Below the pieces are notes generated by a model. The model did not search any database and had not been told where the DNA came from. It worked only from the letters and a program-made list of their open reading frames with translations. Both the position numbers and the translations under genes were made by a program. From contig DGYA01000066.1 of the NCBI GenBank assembly GCA_002396505.1, positions 28,652-50,847 on the forward strand: a stretch of DNA of 22,196 nucleotides, in the 5' to 3' direction. Shown here in pieces: positions 7,496 through 14,613 of this stretch (within the stretch, counting starts at the first letter, position 1; the number at the start of each line of letters is the position of its first letter). Origin of the DNA: Cyanobacteria bacterium UBA5018 (GTDB taxonomy: Bacteria; Cyanobacteriota; Cyanobacteriia; PCC-6307; Cyanobiaceae).

Positions 7496-7615
7496 AAAAG
7501 CCAGCTGCCGGCGCCAACCGACTCAGCCAAGCCCAGCCCTGCCGCCCCAGGGGCGTCACCAGGGCTGCTCTCGCCAGTATCCCGATCACCTCCTGCCCCC
7601 GGCAGGCCCTTATTT

Positions 7616-8008
7616 ATGGCTAAGCCCGCCAAGAAGACAGGCCCGAAAAAGGCCAAGCGCAACGTGCCCAACGGCGTTGCCCACATCCAAAGCACTTTCA
7701 ATAACACGATCGTGTCGATCACCGACACCGCTGGTGAGGTGATTTCCTGGAGCTCCGCTGGTGCCAGCGGCTTCAAGGGAGCCCGCAAGGGCACGCCGTT
7801 CGCGGCTCAAACCGCCGCTGAGGCTGCCGGCCGCCGCGCCCTGGAGCAGGGCATGCGCCAAATCGAAGTGCTGGTGCGCGGTCCCGGTTCCGGTCGTGAA
7901 ACCGCCATTCGCGCCCTGCAGGTGGCCGGCCTGGAGATCACCCTGATCCGCGACGTCACCCCCCTGCCCCATAACGGCTGCCGCCGGCCCAAGCGCCGTC
8001 GCGTCTGA
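7616..8008 (+). CDS. rpsK: 30S ribosomal protein S11
   Basis: S11 lines the mRNA path in the 30S platform. The 130-residue product begins MAKPAKKTGPKKAKRNVPNG and has the AHIQSTFNNTIVSITD motif and the C-terminal signature around RDVTPLPHNGCRRPKRRRV. Length and start agree with the family. It is followed by rpoA, the usual neighbour, after 41 bases. Confidence 0.97.
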   Translation: MAKPAKKTGPKKAKRNVPNGVAHIQSTFNNTIVSITDTAGEVISWSSAGASGFKGARKGTPFAAQTAAEAAGRRALEQGMRQIEVLVRGPGSGRETAIRALQVAGLEITLIRDVTPLPHNGCRRPKRRRV

Positions 8009-8049
8009 AGTCGTCTCCCGTCGCTGTCCCGTTCCCCGACTTTCAGACC

Positions 8050-8988
8050 GTGCTGCATTACCAAATCGATCGCATCGACAATCAGGTCGCCCCTGATCGC
8101 TCCCAGACCGGCACATTCCTGATCGGCCCGCTCGATCGCGGTCAGGCCACCACCCTGGGTAACGCCCTGCGTCGAGTGCTGATCGGCGGCCTTGAAGGCA
8201 GCGCCATCACGGCGGTACGCATCGCCGGTGTCAACCACGAGTACGCCACCGTGCCCGGCGTGCGCGAAGACGTGCTGGATATCTTGCTCAACTGCAAGCA
8301 AATTTCAGTCAACAGCCGCAACCGCGAGCTGGAGATTGGCCGGCTGGTAGTCAACGGTCCCGCCACGGTTACCGCTGGCGACCTGCAGTTCTCCTCCCAA
8401 GTGCAGGTGATCGATACAGGCCGCCTGATCGCAACCGTGGCCGATGGCCATAGTTTGGAGATGGAGGTGCATGTGGAGCGCGGCATCGGCTATCGCCCTG
8501 TCGACCGCCACAACGAAGACACCAGCGCCATCGACCTGCTCCAAATCGATGCGGTGTTCAAGCCGGTGAAGCGGGTGAACTACACGGTGGATGAAACCGC
8601 CGTGGGCGAGGGCGGTTCGGCCCGGGAGCGGCTGCGGCTGGACATTGAGACCAACGGCAGTCTCAGCCCCGACGACGCCATGGCCCAGGCCGCCAACCAG
8701 CTGATCGCCCTGTTCCAGCCCCTGGCCAGCCTGAGCATGGCCGACGAGCCAGGCCACGACGCCGAACCCGCCGCCGAGGCCCAGATTCCTCTCGAAGAGC
8801 TGAATCTCTCGGTGAGGGCCTACAACTGCCTCAAGCGCGCCCAGGTGAACTCCGTCTCCGATCTGATGGGCTTCAGTTATGAAGACCTGCTGGAGATCAA
8901 AAACTTTGGTTCCAAGTCGGCTGACGAGGTAATCGAAGCCCTGGAGCGGATTGGCATCTCCCTGCCCCAGAGCCGCACCACCGCCTGA
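8050..8988 (+). CDS. rpoA: DNA-directed RNA polymerase subunit alpha
   Basis: The alpha dimer nucleates assembly of RNA polymerase; its C-terminal domain contacts UP elements and activators. The 312-residue protein has the N-terminal dimerisation domain, with LDRGQATTLGNALRRVLIGG at about residues 28-47, and the linker rich in Glu/Ala. The C-terminal domain starts near LEELNLSVRAYNCLKRAQ and contains the helix-hairpin-helix-like segment LEIKNFGSKSADEVIEAL. The start is GTG at 8050, giving LHYQIDRID as in other cyanobacteria. Confidence 0.97.
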   Translation: MLHYQIDRIDNQVAPDRSQTGTFLIGPLDRGQATTLGNALRRVLIGGLEGSAITAVRIAGVNHEYATVPGVREDVLDILLNCKQISVNSRNRELEIGRLVVNGPATVTAGDLQFSSQVQVIDTGRLIATVADGHSLEMEVHVERGIGYRPVDRHNEDTSAIDLLQIDAVFKPVKRVNYTVDETAVGEGGSARERLRLDIETNGSLSPDDAMAQAANQLIALFQPLASLSMADEPGHDAEPAAEAQIPLEELNLSVRAYNCLKRAQVNSVSDLMGFSYEDLLEIKNFGSKSADEVIEALERIGISLPQSRTTA

Positions 8989-9069
8989 GCGGCGACCTCC
9001 CCTGAGCGGCCCAGCCGCGAGAGAGACCCCAACCCCCGACAGATCAGAGCCCCTTCAGAGCCCCTAACC

Positions 9070-9420
9070 ATGCGACACCAGTGCCGAGTCCCCCAGCTGG
9101 GACGCCCTGCCGACCAACGCAAGGCCATGCTGCGTGGCCTGACCACCCAACTGATCCGCGAAGGTCGGGTCACCACCACCAAGGCCCGGGCCAAGGCCCT
9201 GCGGGATGAGGCCGAGCGGATGATCACTCTGGCCAAGGAAGGCAGCCTCTCCTCCCGCCGCCGGGCCATCGGCTACATCTTCGACAAGCAGCTGGTGCAC
9301 GCCCTTTTTGATAAGGCTCCCGAGCGCTACGGCGATCGCAATGGCGGTTACACCCGCATCATTCGCACCGTTCCCCGTCGCGGCGATAACGCCGAGATGG
9401 CGATTATCGAACTGGTCTGA
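9070..9420 (+). CDS. rplQ: 50S ribosomal protein L17
   Basis: L17 lies near the exit tunnel. The 116-residue product begins MRHQCRVPQLGRPADQRKAM and contains LRGLTTQLIREGRVTTTKAR, the L17 signature. The C-terminus GGYTRIIRTVPRRGDNAEMA is conserved. It follows rpoA by 81 bases as in most bacteria and is followed by truA after a repeat-bearing leader. Confidence 0.97.
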   Translation: MRHQCRVPQLGRPADQRKAMLRGLTTQLIREGRVTTTKARAKALRDEAERMITLAKEGSLSSRRRAIGYIFDKQLVHALFDKAPERYGDRNGGYTRIIRTVPRRGDNAEMAIIELV

Positions 9421-9426
9421 GCGCGC

Positions 9427-9486
9427 TTGGCCCCAGGCCCCGCTCCCTTGGCCTCAGGCCCTGCCCCCTTGGCACCTAGCCCCCTG
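9427..9486. repeat. Three tandem 21-bp repeats between rplQ and the truA core
   Basis: Units starting with TTGGC occur at 9427, 9448 and 9469, an exact 21-bp period with small differences. If translated in the truA frame they give three heptads of the form (L)APGPAP, LASGPAP, LAPSPL. The in-frame TTG at 9427 lies at the first unit, so the repeat could be either leader RNA or a Pro/Ala-rich N-terminal tail. Confidence 0.75.
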
Positions 9487-9537
9487 AACGGCCAGGCCTC
9501 CAGTGAAAGCCTGCTTTCGAGTGAAGGCCAGTTTTTT

Positions 9538-10425
9538 GTGGACAGCCAGGTTGCCAGTGACAGCCAGCCGCGGCCTCTCCAGCAGGAGCCGCGGCTTCGT
9601 CGCATCGCCCTCTGCTTGCAATATGACGGCAGCTGCTTCAACGGCTGGCAGCGCCAGAGTCAGGCCCCGAGTGTGCAGGCCCGGCTGGAGGCCGCGATCG
9701 CCGAGCTAGACCCCCAGAGGCCCTGCCGCACCATGGCGGCCGGTCGTACCGACACCGGCGTGCATGCGGCCGGCCAGGTGGTTCATTTCGATGCCTGCGG
9801 TCCGATCCCAGCCCATCGCTGGCCGCGGGCCCTCAACGGCCGCCTGCCCGCCAGCATCCGGGTGCGGGCCGCAGTCGAGCAGCCCAGCGAATGGCACGCC
9901 TGCTTTTCGGCTAGCTACCGGCGCTATCGCTACACGATTTATAACGGCCGCACCCCAAATCTGTTCCTGGCACCTTGGAGCTGGCACCGCTACCGCCAGC
10001 GTCTCGACCATGGGGCCATGGCCGCCGCCCTGGAGGCAATGCTGGGCCACCATGACTTCTCCGCCTTCCAGCGGGCCGGCAGCCGCCGCGCCCACGCCCG
10101 CACCACCCTGCAAGAGGTGAGCATTGAGCGCGACGGTGACCTGATTACCGCGGAACTGCAGGCCAGCGGTTTTCTTTACGGCATGGTGCGGCTGGTGATC
10201 GGACAGCTGGTGGCCGTTGGCGAGGGGCGCTTGGCCCCCCAGGAATTCGAGGATCGTTGGCGCCAGCGGCAGCGGGCGGCGGTGAAGGAGGCGGCCCCAC
10301 CCCAGGGCCTCTGCCTGCTGCGGGTGGGTTATCCCGAGCCGCTCTTCCCCCCCTGGGCCTGGTATGATTGCCAACCGCGGTATCGGCTATCGCATTGCGA
10401 TTCCCCCGATCCCTGTCGGCGCTGA
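9538..10425 (+). CDS. truA: tRNA pseudouridine(38-40) synthase TruA
   Basis: TruA converts uridines 38-40 of the tRNA anticodon stem to pseudouridine. The core begins RRIALCLQYDGSCFNGWQRQ, and the catalytic aspartate is in AAGRTDTGVHAAGQVVHF. The FLYGMVRLVIGQLVAVGEG segment is the C-terminal signature. The start is uncertain. The frame is open to a TTG at 9427, which would give 332 residues with a repetitive Pro/Ala/Ser-rich tail. GTG at 9538 gives 295 residues, closer to family length, and is preferred. The gene follows rplQ, as is common in cyanobacteria. Confidence 0.93.
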   Translation: MDSQVASDSQPRPLQQEPRLRRIALCLQYDGSCFNGWQRQSQAPSVQARLEAAIAELDPQRPCRTMAAGRTDTGVHAAGQVVHFDACGPIPAHRWPRALNGRLPASIRVRAAVEQPSEWHACFSASYRRYRYTIYNGRTPNLFLAPWSWHRYRQRLDHGAMAAALEAMLGHHDFSAFQRAGSRRAHARTTLQEVSIERDGDLITAELQASGFLYGMVRLVIGQLVAVGEGRLAPQEFEDRWRQRQRAAVKEAAPPQGLCLLRVGYPEPLFPPWAWYDCQPRYRLSHCDSPDPCRR

Positions 10426-10448
10426 CTGCCCTGCTTCAGCTCAGCTTT

Positions 10449-10599
10449 AAGAGCTTCCGCTCTTGAAGCGAGGGTTTTGGGAGCTGCAGCGCCAGCCGAC
10501 ATCCCCTACAGCGGCCCCGTTTGGGTCCCTGCCCTCCTAAATCCAGGCGGTGGCAGGCGAACCGGTAAGGTCGTTGTTACCCGATCTGCGCTAGCGCAG
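10449..10599 (+). promoter_or_regulatory. Structured leader upstream of rplM
   Basis: The 236-bp spacer between truA and rplM carries no gene. It holds a hairpin AAGAGC-TTCC-GCTCTT (10449-10464), an inverted pair GGTAA/TTACC near 10564-10581 and the 14-bp perfect palindrome CTGCGCTAGCGCAG (10586-10599). No convincing -35/-10 pair was found by eye. This may be a promoter and leader region for rplM-rpsI; the function is inferred. Confidence 0.35.
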
Positions 10600-10661
10600 G
10601 TCAAGACCCATCCGCCGTGATGGGGAAACCCATCCGGCCAGCCGGTGCCTCACCAGGCGAT

Positions 10662-11114
10662 ATGAACAAGACTCCCCTCCCCTCAATCGAGACGCTCGAA
10701 CGCCAGTGGTATCTGGTGGACGCCGAGAACCAAACCCTTGGCCGTCTGGCCAGCGAGGTGGCACAGGTGTTGCGCGGCAAGAACAAGCCGACCTACACCC
10801 CGCACCTCGACACGGGTGACTTCGTGATCGTGATCAACGCCGACAAGATTCGGGTGAGCGGCAACAAGCCCACCCAGAAGCTTTATCGGCGTCACTCCGG
10901 TCGCCCGGGTGGCATGAAGACCGAAACCTTCGCCCACCTGCAGGCCCGCATCCCCGAGCGCATCGTGGAGAAGGCCATCAAGGGCATGCTTCCCCACAAC
11001 TCCCTCGGCCGCCAGCTGTTCCGCAAGCTGAAGGTTTACAAGGGCACTGAGCATCCCCACGCCGCCCAGCAGCCCCAGGTTCTCGCCCTCGATCCCGCCA
11101 CTTCCGCACGATGA
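10662..11114 (+). CDS. rplM: 50S ribosomal protein L13
   Basis: L13 is an early-assembly 50S protein. The 150-residue product starts MNKTPLPSIETLERQWYLVD. Signature pieces are GRLASEVAQVLRGKNKPTYT and, further on, HSGRPGGMKTETF. The frame is open to 10617, but ATG 10662 matches the cyanobacterial start. Its last codons overlap the rpsI start (ATGA, 11111-11114), so the two are translationally coupled. Confidence 0.97.
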   Translation: MNKTPLPSIETLERQWYLVDAENQTLGRLASEVAQVLRGKNKPTYTPHLDTGDFVIVINADKIRVSGNKPTQKLYRRHSGRPGGMKTETFAHLQARIPERIVEKAIKGMLPHNSLGRQLFRKLKVYKGTEHPHAAQQPQVLALDPATSAR

Positions 11115-11512
11115 GCAGCAACTCCGTCACCTACTGGGGTACCGGCCGCCGCAAGACCGCAGTGGCCCGGGTGCGGGTGGTACCCGGCACCGGCAGCGTC
11201 ACCATTAATGGCCGCCCCGGCGACAACTATCTCAACTACAACCCGGTCTATCTGGCGGCCGTCAAGGCGCCCCTGAAGACCCTGGGTCTGGCCAACGACT
11301 ACGACCTGTTGGTGAACGTGCGCGGCGGTGGTCTCACCGGCCAAGCCGATGCCATCAAGCAGGGTGCTGCCCGGGCCCTCTGCGACCTGTCGCCCGATAA
11401 CCGCAAGCCGCTCAAAACCGAAGGCCACCTCAGCCGCGATCCCCGGGCTAAGGAACGTCGCAAGTACGGCCTCAAGAAAGCCCGCAAGGCTCCTCAGTTC
11501 TCCAAGCGCTGA
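11111..11512 (+). CDS. rpsI: 30S ribosomal protein S9
   Basis: S9 reaches the P-site tRNA with its C-terminal tail. The 133-residue protein contains YWGTGRRKTAVARVRVVPG at the N-terminus, RGGGLTGQADAIKQGAARAL in the middle and the invariant C-terminal KAPQFSKR, whose last Arg contacts the tRNA anticodon loop. It overlaps the rplM stop by four bases (ATGA). Confidence 0.97.
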   Translation: MSSNSVTYWGTGRRKTAVARVRVVPGTGSVTINGRPGDNYLNYNPVYLAAVKAPLKTLGLANDYDLLVNVRGGGLTGQADAIKQGAARALCDLSPDNRKPLKTEGHLSRDPRAKERRKYGLKKARKAPQFSKR

Positions 11513-11524
11513 TTTTTTTAGTTT

Positions 11525-11547
11525 GCCCAGGCTCCTGCGGCCTGGGC
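11525..11547 (+). promoter_or_regulatory. Hairpin between rpsI and rpmE
   Basis: GCCCAGGC (11525-11532) pairs with GCCTGGGC (11540-11547) across a 7-base loop. It is preceded, not followed, by a run of T residues (11514-11519), so it lacks the form of a + strand terminator. It may be a leader structure for rpmE. Confidence 0.4.
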
Positions 11548-11584
11548 TCCTCAGCCCACCTGTCTTTGCCCATTCTTTTCAGCC

Positions 11585-11860
11585 ATGCCTAAGGCCGATA
11601 TCCACCCCACCTGGTACCCAGATGCCAAGGTGATTTGTAATGGCACCGTGGTGATGACCACCGGTTCCACCCAGCCCGAACTGCACGTGGATGTGTGGAG
11701 TGGCAACCACCCCTTTTATACCGGCACCCAAAAGATCCTCGACACCGAGGGTCGTGTGGATCGCTTCATGCGCAAGTACGGCATGACCAGCGGTGCCCCC
11801 GCCGCCAGCCCCGCCAGCACCAGCGCTGACCAGGCTGAAACCGCCGCATCCGAGGCCTGA
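11585..11860 (+). CDS. rpmE: 50S ribosomal protein L31
   Basis: L31 bridges the central protuberance and the 30S head. The 91-residue protein begins MPKADIHPTWYPDAKVICNG and contains HVDVWSGNHPFYTGTQKI and the RVDRFMRKYG end of the domain, followed by an Ala/Ser/Glu-rich tail of about 22 residues. Only one cysteine is present, so the zinc-binding CxxC pairs are absent (C- type), which is usual for cyanobacteria. A strong terminator lies 63 bases after the stop, ending this transcription unit. Confidence 0.95.
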   Translation: MPKADIHPTWYPDAKVICNGTVVMTTGSTQPELHVDVWSGNHPFYTGTQKILDTEGRVDRFMRKYGMTSGAPAASPASTSADQAETAASEA

Positions 11861-11922
11861 TCTCAAGCATTGATCGGGTGTTTGCCAACCCCACCGGACT
11901 GGCCCCCATCTCGATCAACGCT

Positions 11923-11953
11923 AGCCGGATGCTCCTGAGCATCCGGCTTTTTT
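11923..11953 (+). terminator. Strong rho-independent terminator after rpmE
   Basis: A perfect 12-bp stem, AGCCGGATGCTC (11923-11934) with GAGCATCCGGCT (11937-11948), has a very short central turn (CT, widening to a tetraloop in practice) and a run of six T residues (11948-11953). It separates rpmE from prfA. Confidence 0.9.
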
Positions 11954-11959
11954 GTTCGG

Positions 11960-12080
11960 CTTGAGCTCTGCTTGTCTTGAGCTCTGCTTGTCTTGAGCTT
12001 TGATTGGCTTGAGCTGAGGTTGCCTTGAGCTCCGGTTGTGTTGATCCATTGATGTTGATCGATTGATGTTGATCGATTTC
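11960..12080. repeat. Compound tandem repeat array (16-bp x5, then 14-bp x~3) upstream of prfA
   Basis: Five 16-bp units start at 11960, 11976, 11992, 12008 and 12024. The first two are identical (CTTGAGCTCTGCTTGT); the others keep CTTGAGCT. They pass straight into 14-bp units starting at 12040 and 12054 (GTTGATCNATTGAT) and a partial third at 12068. The array fills the space between the rpmE terminator and the prfA start. It is not a CRISPR array: units abut, without spacers. An open frame on the minus strand here is a product of the repeats. Confidence 0.9.
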
Positions 12081-12114
12081 TCCCGCCCCAGGCGGTTTTG
12101 CCGTCACCCCCTCC

Positions 12115-13215
12115 ATGGATCTCTCCCTGCTGCACGAGCGACTGGAAACGGCACAGCGCACCTTCGAAAGCCTTGAGCGTCAACTGGCCGATCCCGATGT
12201 GGCGGCCAATCCCACTCAAATGCAGTCGATCGCCAGGGAGCGGGCGCGGCTGGAACCGCTGGTTAACGACCACCAGCGGCTCTGCAAACTCGAGCAGGAA
12301 CAAGAGGAGACCCGCGTGTTGCTGCGGGAACATCGCGGCGATTTGGCCATGGAGGAGCTGGCCAACGAAGAACTGGCCAGCCTCCAAGCTGAAATCACCC
12401 AGCTCCAGCAGCGGCTCACCATCGCCCTGTTGCCTCATGATCCCAGGGATGAGCGCAGCGTCATGCTCGAGATCCGCGCCGGGGCCGGCGGCGATGAGGC
12501 CGCCATCTGGGCCGGCGACCTGGCCAGGATGTACGAGCGCTACAGCCAGACCACCGGCTGGCGGGTGGAACCGGTGAGTGCTTCGGAGGCTGAACTGGGC
12601 GGTTTCAAGGAGCTGATTTTGGCCATCCGTGGCGATGGAGTATTTAGCCAATTGAAATTTGAGGCCGGAGTGCATCGGGTGCAACGGGTGCCCGCCACCG
12701 AATCCCAGGGCCGGGTGCACACCTCCACGGCCACGGTGGCGGTGATGCCTGAGGCCGATCCGGTGGAGGTGCAGATCGATCCGGGCGACCTGGACATAAG
12801 CACCGCCCGCTCCGGCGGCGCCGGCGGTCAGAACGTCAACAAGGTGGAGACCGCCGTTGACCTGTTGCACAAACCCAGCGGCATCCGCGTCTTCTGCACC
12901 CAGGAGCGCTCCCAGATGCAGAACCGGGAGCGGGCCATGGAAATCCTGCGGGCCAAGCTCTACGAAATTCAGCTGGCCCAGGCCAATGCCGAGGAGAGTT
13001 CCCAGCGGCGGGCCCAGGTGGGCAGTGGCGATCGCAGCGAAAAAATCCGCACCTATAACTACAAGGACAACCGGGTAACAGACCATCGGCTGGGCAAAAA
13101 CTTCTCCCTTGAACCAGTGCTAAGTGGCGAAATCGAACCGCTTATTTCAGCATGCGTCGCCGCGGAACAGAGCCGGCTGCTAGAGCAATTGGCTGATCCG
13201 GTGGCGGGAGTTTAG
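12115..13215 (+). CDS. prfA: Peptide chain release factor 1
   Basis: RF1 recognises UAA and UAG and triggers peptide release. The 366-residue protein has the stop-codon-reading PAT tripeptide at residues 193-195 (RVQRVPATESQGRVHT) and the GGQ catalytic motif at 237-239 (SGGAGGQNVNKVET). PAT rather than SPF marks it as RF1, not RF2. The start ATG gives the usual helical N-terminal domain. It closes the + strand cluster and converges on a minus-strand hypothetical gene after 92 bases. Confidence 0.97.
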   Translation: MDLSLLHERLETAQRTFESLERQLADPDVAANPTQMQSIARERARLEPLVNDHQRLCKLEQEQEETRVLLREHRGDLAMEELANEELASLQAEITQLQQRLTIALLPHDPRDERSVMLEIRAGAGGDEAAIWAGDLARMYERYSQTTGWRVEPVSASEAELGGFKELILAIRGDGVFSQLKFEAGVHRVQRVPATESQGRVHTSTATVAVMPEADPVEVQIDPGDLDISTARSGGAGGQNVNKVETAVDLLHKPSGIRVFCTQERSQMQNRERAMEILRAKLYEIQLAQANAEESSQRRAQVGSGDRSEKIRTYNYKDNRVTDHRLGKNFSLEPVLSGEIEPLISACVAAEQSRLLEQLADPVAGV

Positions 13216-13307
13216 GGAAGGAACTCCTCCCCCCACTACCAGCAGCCCCATTCCCCCGCAGCAGCCAAGCCCGCCGGCCTCTCAGCGCCTCAGGCGTTCC
13301 GTATTGG

Positions 13308-13817
13308 TCAACTCTCCGCCGGCCGGAGTTCCTCCATTAATAGCGCCAGGGATTCATTCAATTGGATTCGGTTGCGGGGGGTGCCGGCGAGGAGGAATCG
13401 GCACTGAGCAACAAGGCATCGAGCCTGGATTCGATATCTGCGAGCCGTTTGTTCTCTTTCTGCAGCCGCTCGATCTCGTTCTCGATCAGCTGAGTTCGCC
13501 TCTCGTTCTCTTGCTCCCGCTTCTTGAGCACGTTCTCTCGCCTCTCGCTCTCGAGCACTCTGATCCGCGCGTCGATTGTTGGATGCCAATTTAACTTCGC
13601 CAACAAGCGCCGCCATGGCGGTAAGGAGGAGAGGAATTCCGATTTGCTGATCCACCTTGAACTGGAGGATTCCGAAGAGATTGACATGGCTGTAGGAGGT
13701 GAAAAAGGTGATCAGAGCAACCAGCAGGCCTGCCGCCAGCGATGCCCATCCCGTTGTATCCAGCGGAACCGAGCTCTCTTTCGTATCAGCAGCGCGGGGA
13801 TCTGTAATTGATGACAT
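13308..13817 (-). CDS. Hypothetical two-TM coiled-coil protein
   Basis: No specific family is recognised. The 169-residue product has two hydrophobic segments, about residues 25-41 (SLAAGLLVALITFFTSY) and 59-75 (IGIPLLLTAMAALVGEV). An Arg/Glu/Ala-rich charged helix (about 82-126) follows, then a C-terminal piece RYRIQARCLVAQCRFLL with a leucine-rich end. This suggests a membrane-anchored coiled coil. Third codon positions are GC-rich in the TM half but clearly less so in the helical half. There a second, overlapping minus-strand frame (13358-13687) is also open and helix-like. The 169-residue frame is preferred because it alone carries the membrane segments. Confidence 0.6.
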   Translation of the reverse strand: MSSITDPRAADTKESSVPLDTTGWASLAAGLLVALITFFTSYSHVNLFGILQFKVDQQIGIPLLLTAMAALVGEVKLASNNRRADQSAREREARERAQEAGAREREANSADRERDRAAAEREQTARRYRIQARCLVAQCRFLLAGTPRNRIQLNESLALLMEELRPAES

Positions 13818-13990
13818 CAGTTTAGCTGGGCCAGGTAGCGAAGCATCTGCCTATGGTGCATATGTTCTGTTGTGTGATGGGCGTTTTCGGGTCCTGTGCA
13901 GCTCGGTTGCGGCAGCACGGCAGGGGCGCTCTCGCCCCACCTGAAGGTTGCCTATTGGCCGAAGTATTTGCCCATCCCCTTATCCAAGAC

Positions 13991-14026
13991 TTGAGTTCAA
14001 TCTTTGAACTCAATCGTTGAGTTCAA
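13991..14026. repeat. Three iterated 10-mers at 13-bp spacing at the end of the HNH gene
   Basis: TTGAGTTCAA (13991-14000), its reverse complement TTGAACTCAA (14004-14013) and TTGAGTTCAA again (14017-14026) occur at an exact 13-bp step. The middle copy can pair with either flank, giving two alternative 10-bp hairpins with 3-base loops. The array overlaps the stop codon of the HNH gene and may act as its terminator, although no clear U tract follows on the minus strand. Confidence 0.75.
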
Positions 14027-14516
14027 TCATGTACTTGCTCCACTCTTGATGGCGGCCGGAGAGGATGTGGCGGCTGGCCTCAAAGCTGAGGCTGCTGGAG
14101 GGGCGGCGGGGCTGGCGGGCCAGGGGCATGGCGGCCTCGCGGGGGGTGCGGTTGCCCTTGCGCACATTGCAGGGTAGGCAGGCGGTGGTCACGTTCTCCC
14201 AGACATCGGCGCCGCCCCTACTGCGGGGGATGACGTGGTCGATGGAGAGCGGCTCGCCGCTGTAGCCGCAATACTGACAGCGGTGGCCATCGCGGTGGAA
14301 GACATTGCGCCGGGTGAGGGGCATCTGGCGGTAGGGCACCCTCACGAACTGGCGTAGACGAATCACTGTGGGCAGAAGACAATCGCCGCGTATCGAGCGG
14401 CTGGGGTCATGCTCCAACCCCTCGGCCTTGCCTTTCAGCAGCATCACCATGGCCCTTCGCCAGGTGGTGATGTTCAGTGGCTCATAGGACGCATTCAGAA
14501 CAAGAACGTGGCCCAT
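14010..14516 (-). CDS. HNH endonuclease family protein
   Basis: The 168-residue product has an N-terminal region beginning MGHVLVLNASYEPLNITTWR and an HNH nuclease domain. The zinc-binding CQYCG and CLPCN pairs flank the active-site LSIDHVIPRSRGG (His of the first H in DHV), with ENVTTAC forming the N part. The frame is open to 14630, but MGHVLVLN is the conserved start of this family, which is widespread in cyanobacteria and many other bacteria as a single-copy gene. The physiological role is not known to me. It is divergent from alr, with 97 bases between the starts. Confidence 0.9.
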   Translation of the reverse strand: MGHVLVLNASYEPLNITTWRRAMVMLLKGKAEGLEHDPSRSIRGDCLLPTVIRLRQFVRVPYRQMPLTRRNVFHRDGHRCQYCGYSGEPLSIDHVIPRSRGGADVWENVTTACLPCNVRKGNRTPREAAMPLARQPRRPSSSLSFEASRHILSGRHQEWSKYMIELND

Positions 14517-14613
14517 GCCAGACCCCGTATTAAGGGGCATGCTAAGGGGCCTGTAAGAGTCAGATCCGTGCCGTATATCACCACCTGGCGCCAAATCTGC
14601 CGCCCCTGAACCG

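Noticed and set aside
11960..12080. Possible CRISPR array
   Set aside because: The units are 14-16 bp and directly adjacent, with no spacers and no cas genes nearby.
11863..13086. 407-residue minus-strand frame opposite prfA
   Set aside because: Antisense shadow of release factor 1; its C-terminal SQ/ELK-like repeats come from the tandem repeat DNA.
13358..13687. Overlapping 109-residue minus-strand frame with coiled-coil look and GC-rich third positions
   Set aside because: It lies inside the 169-residue gene, lacks the membrane segments, and its Lys/Glu pattern can arise from shifting Arg/Glu-rich codons by one base. The codon signal is ambiguous, so a frameshift joining both frames cannot be excluded, but one gene is the simpler reading.
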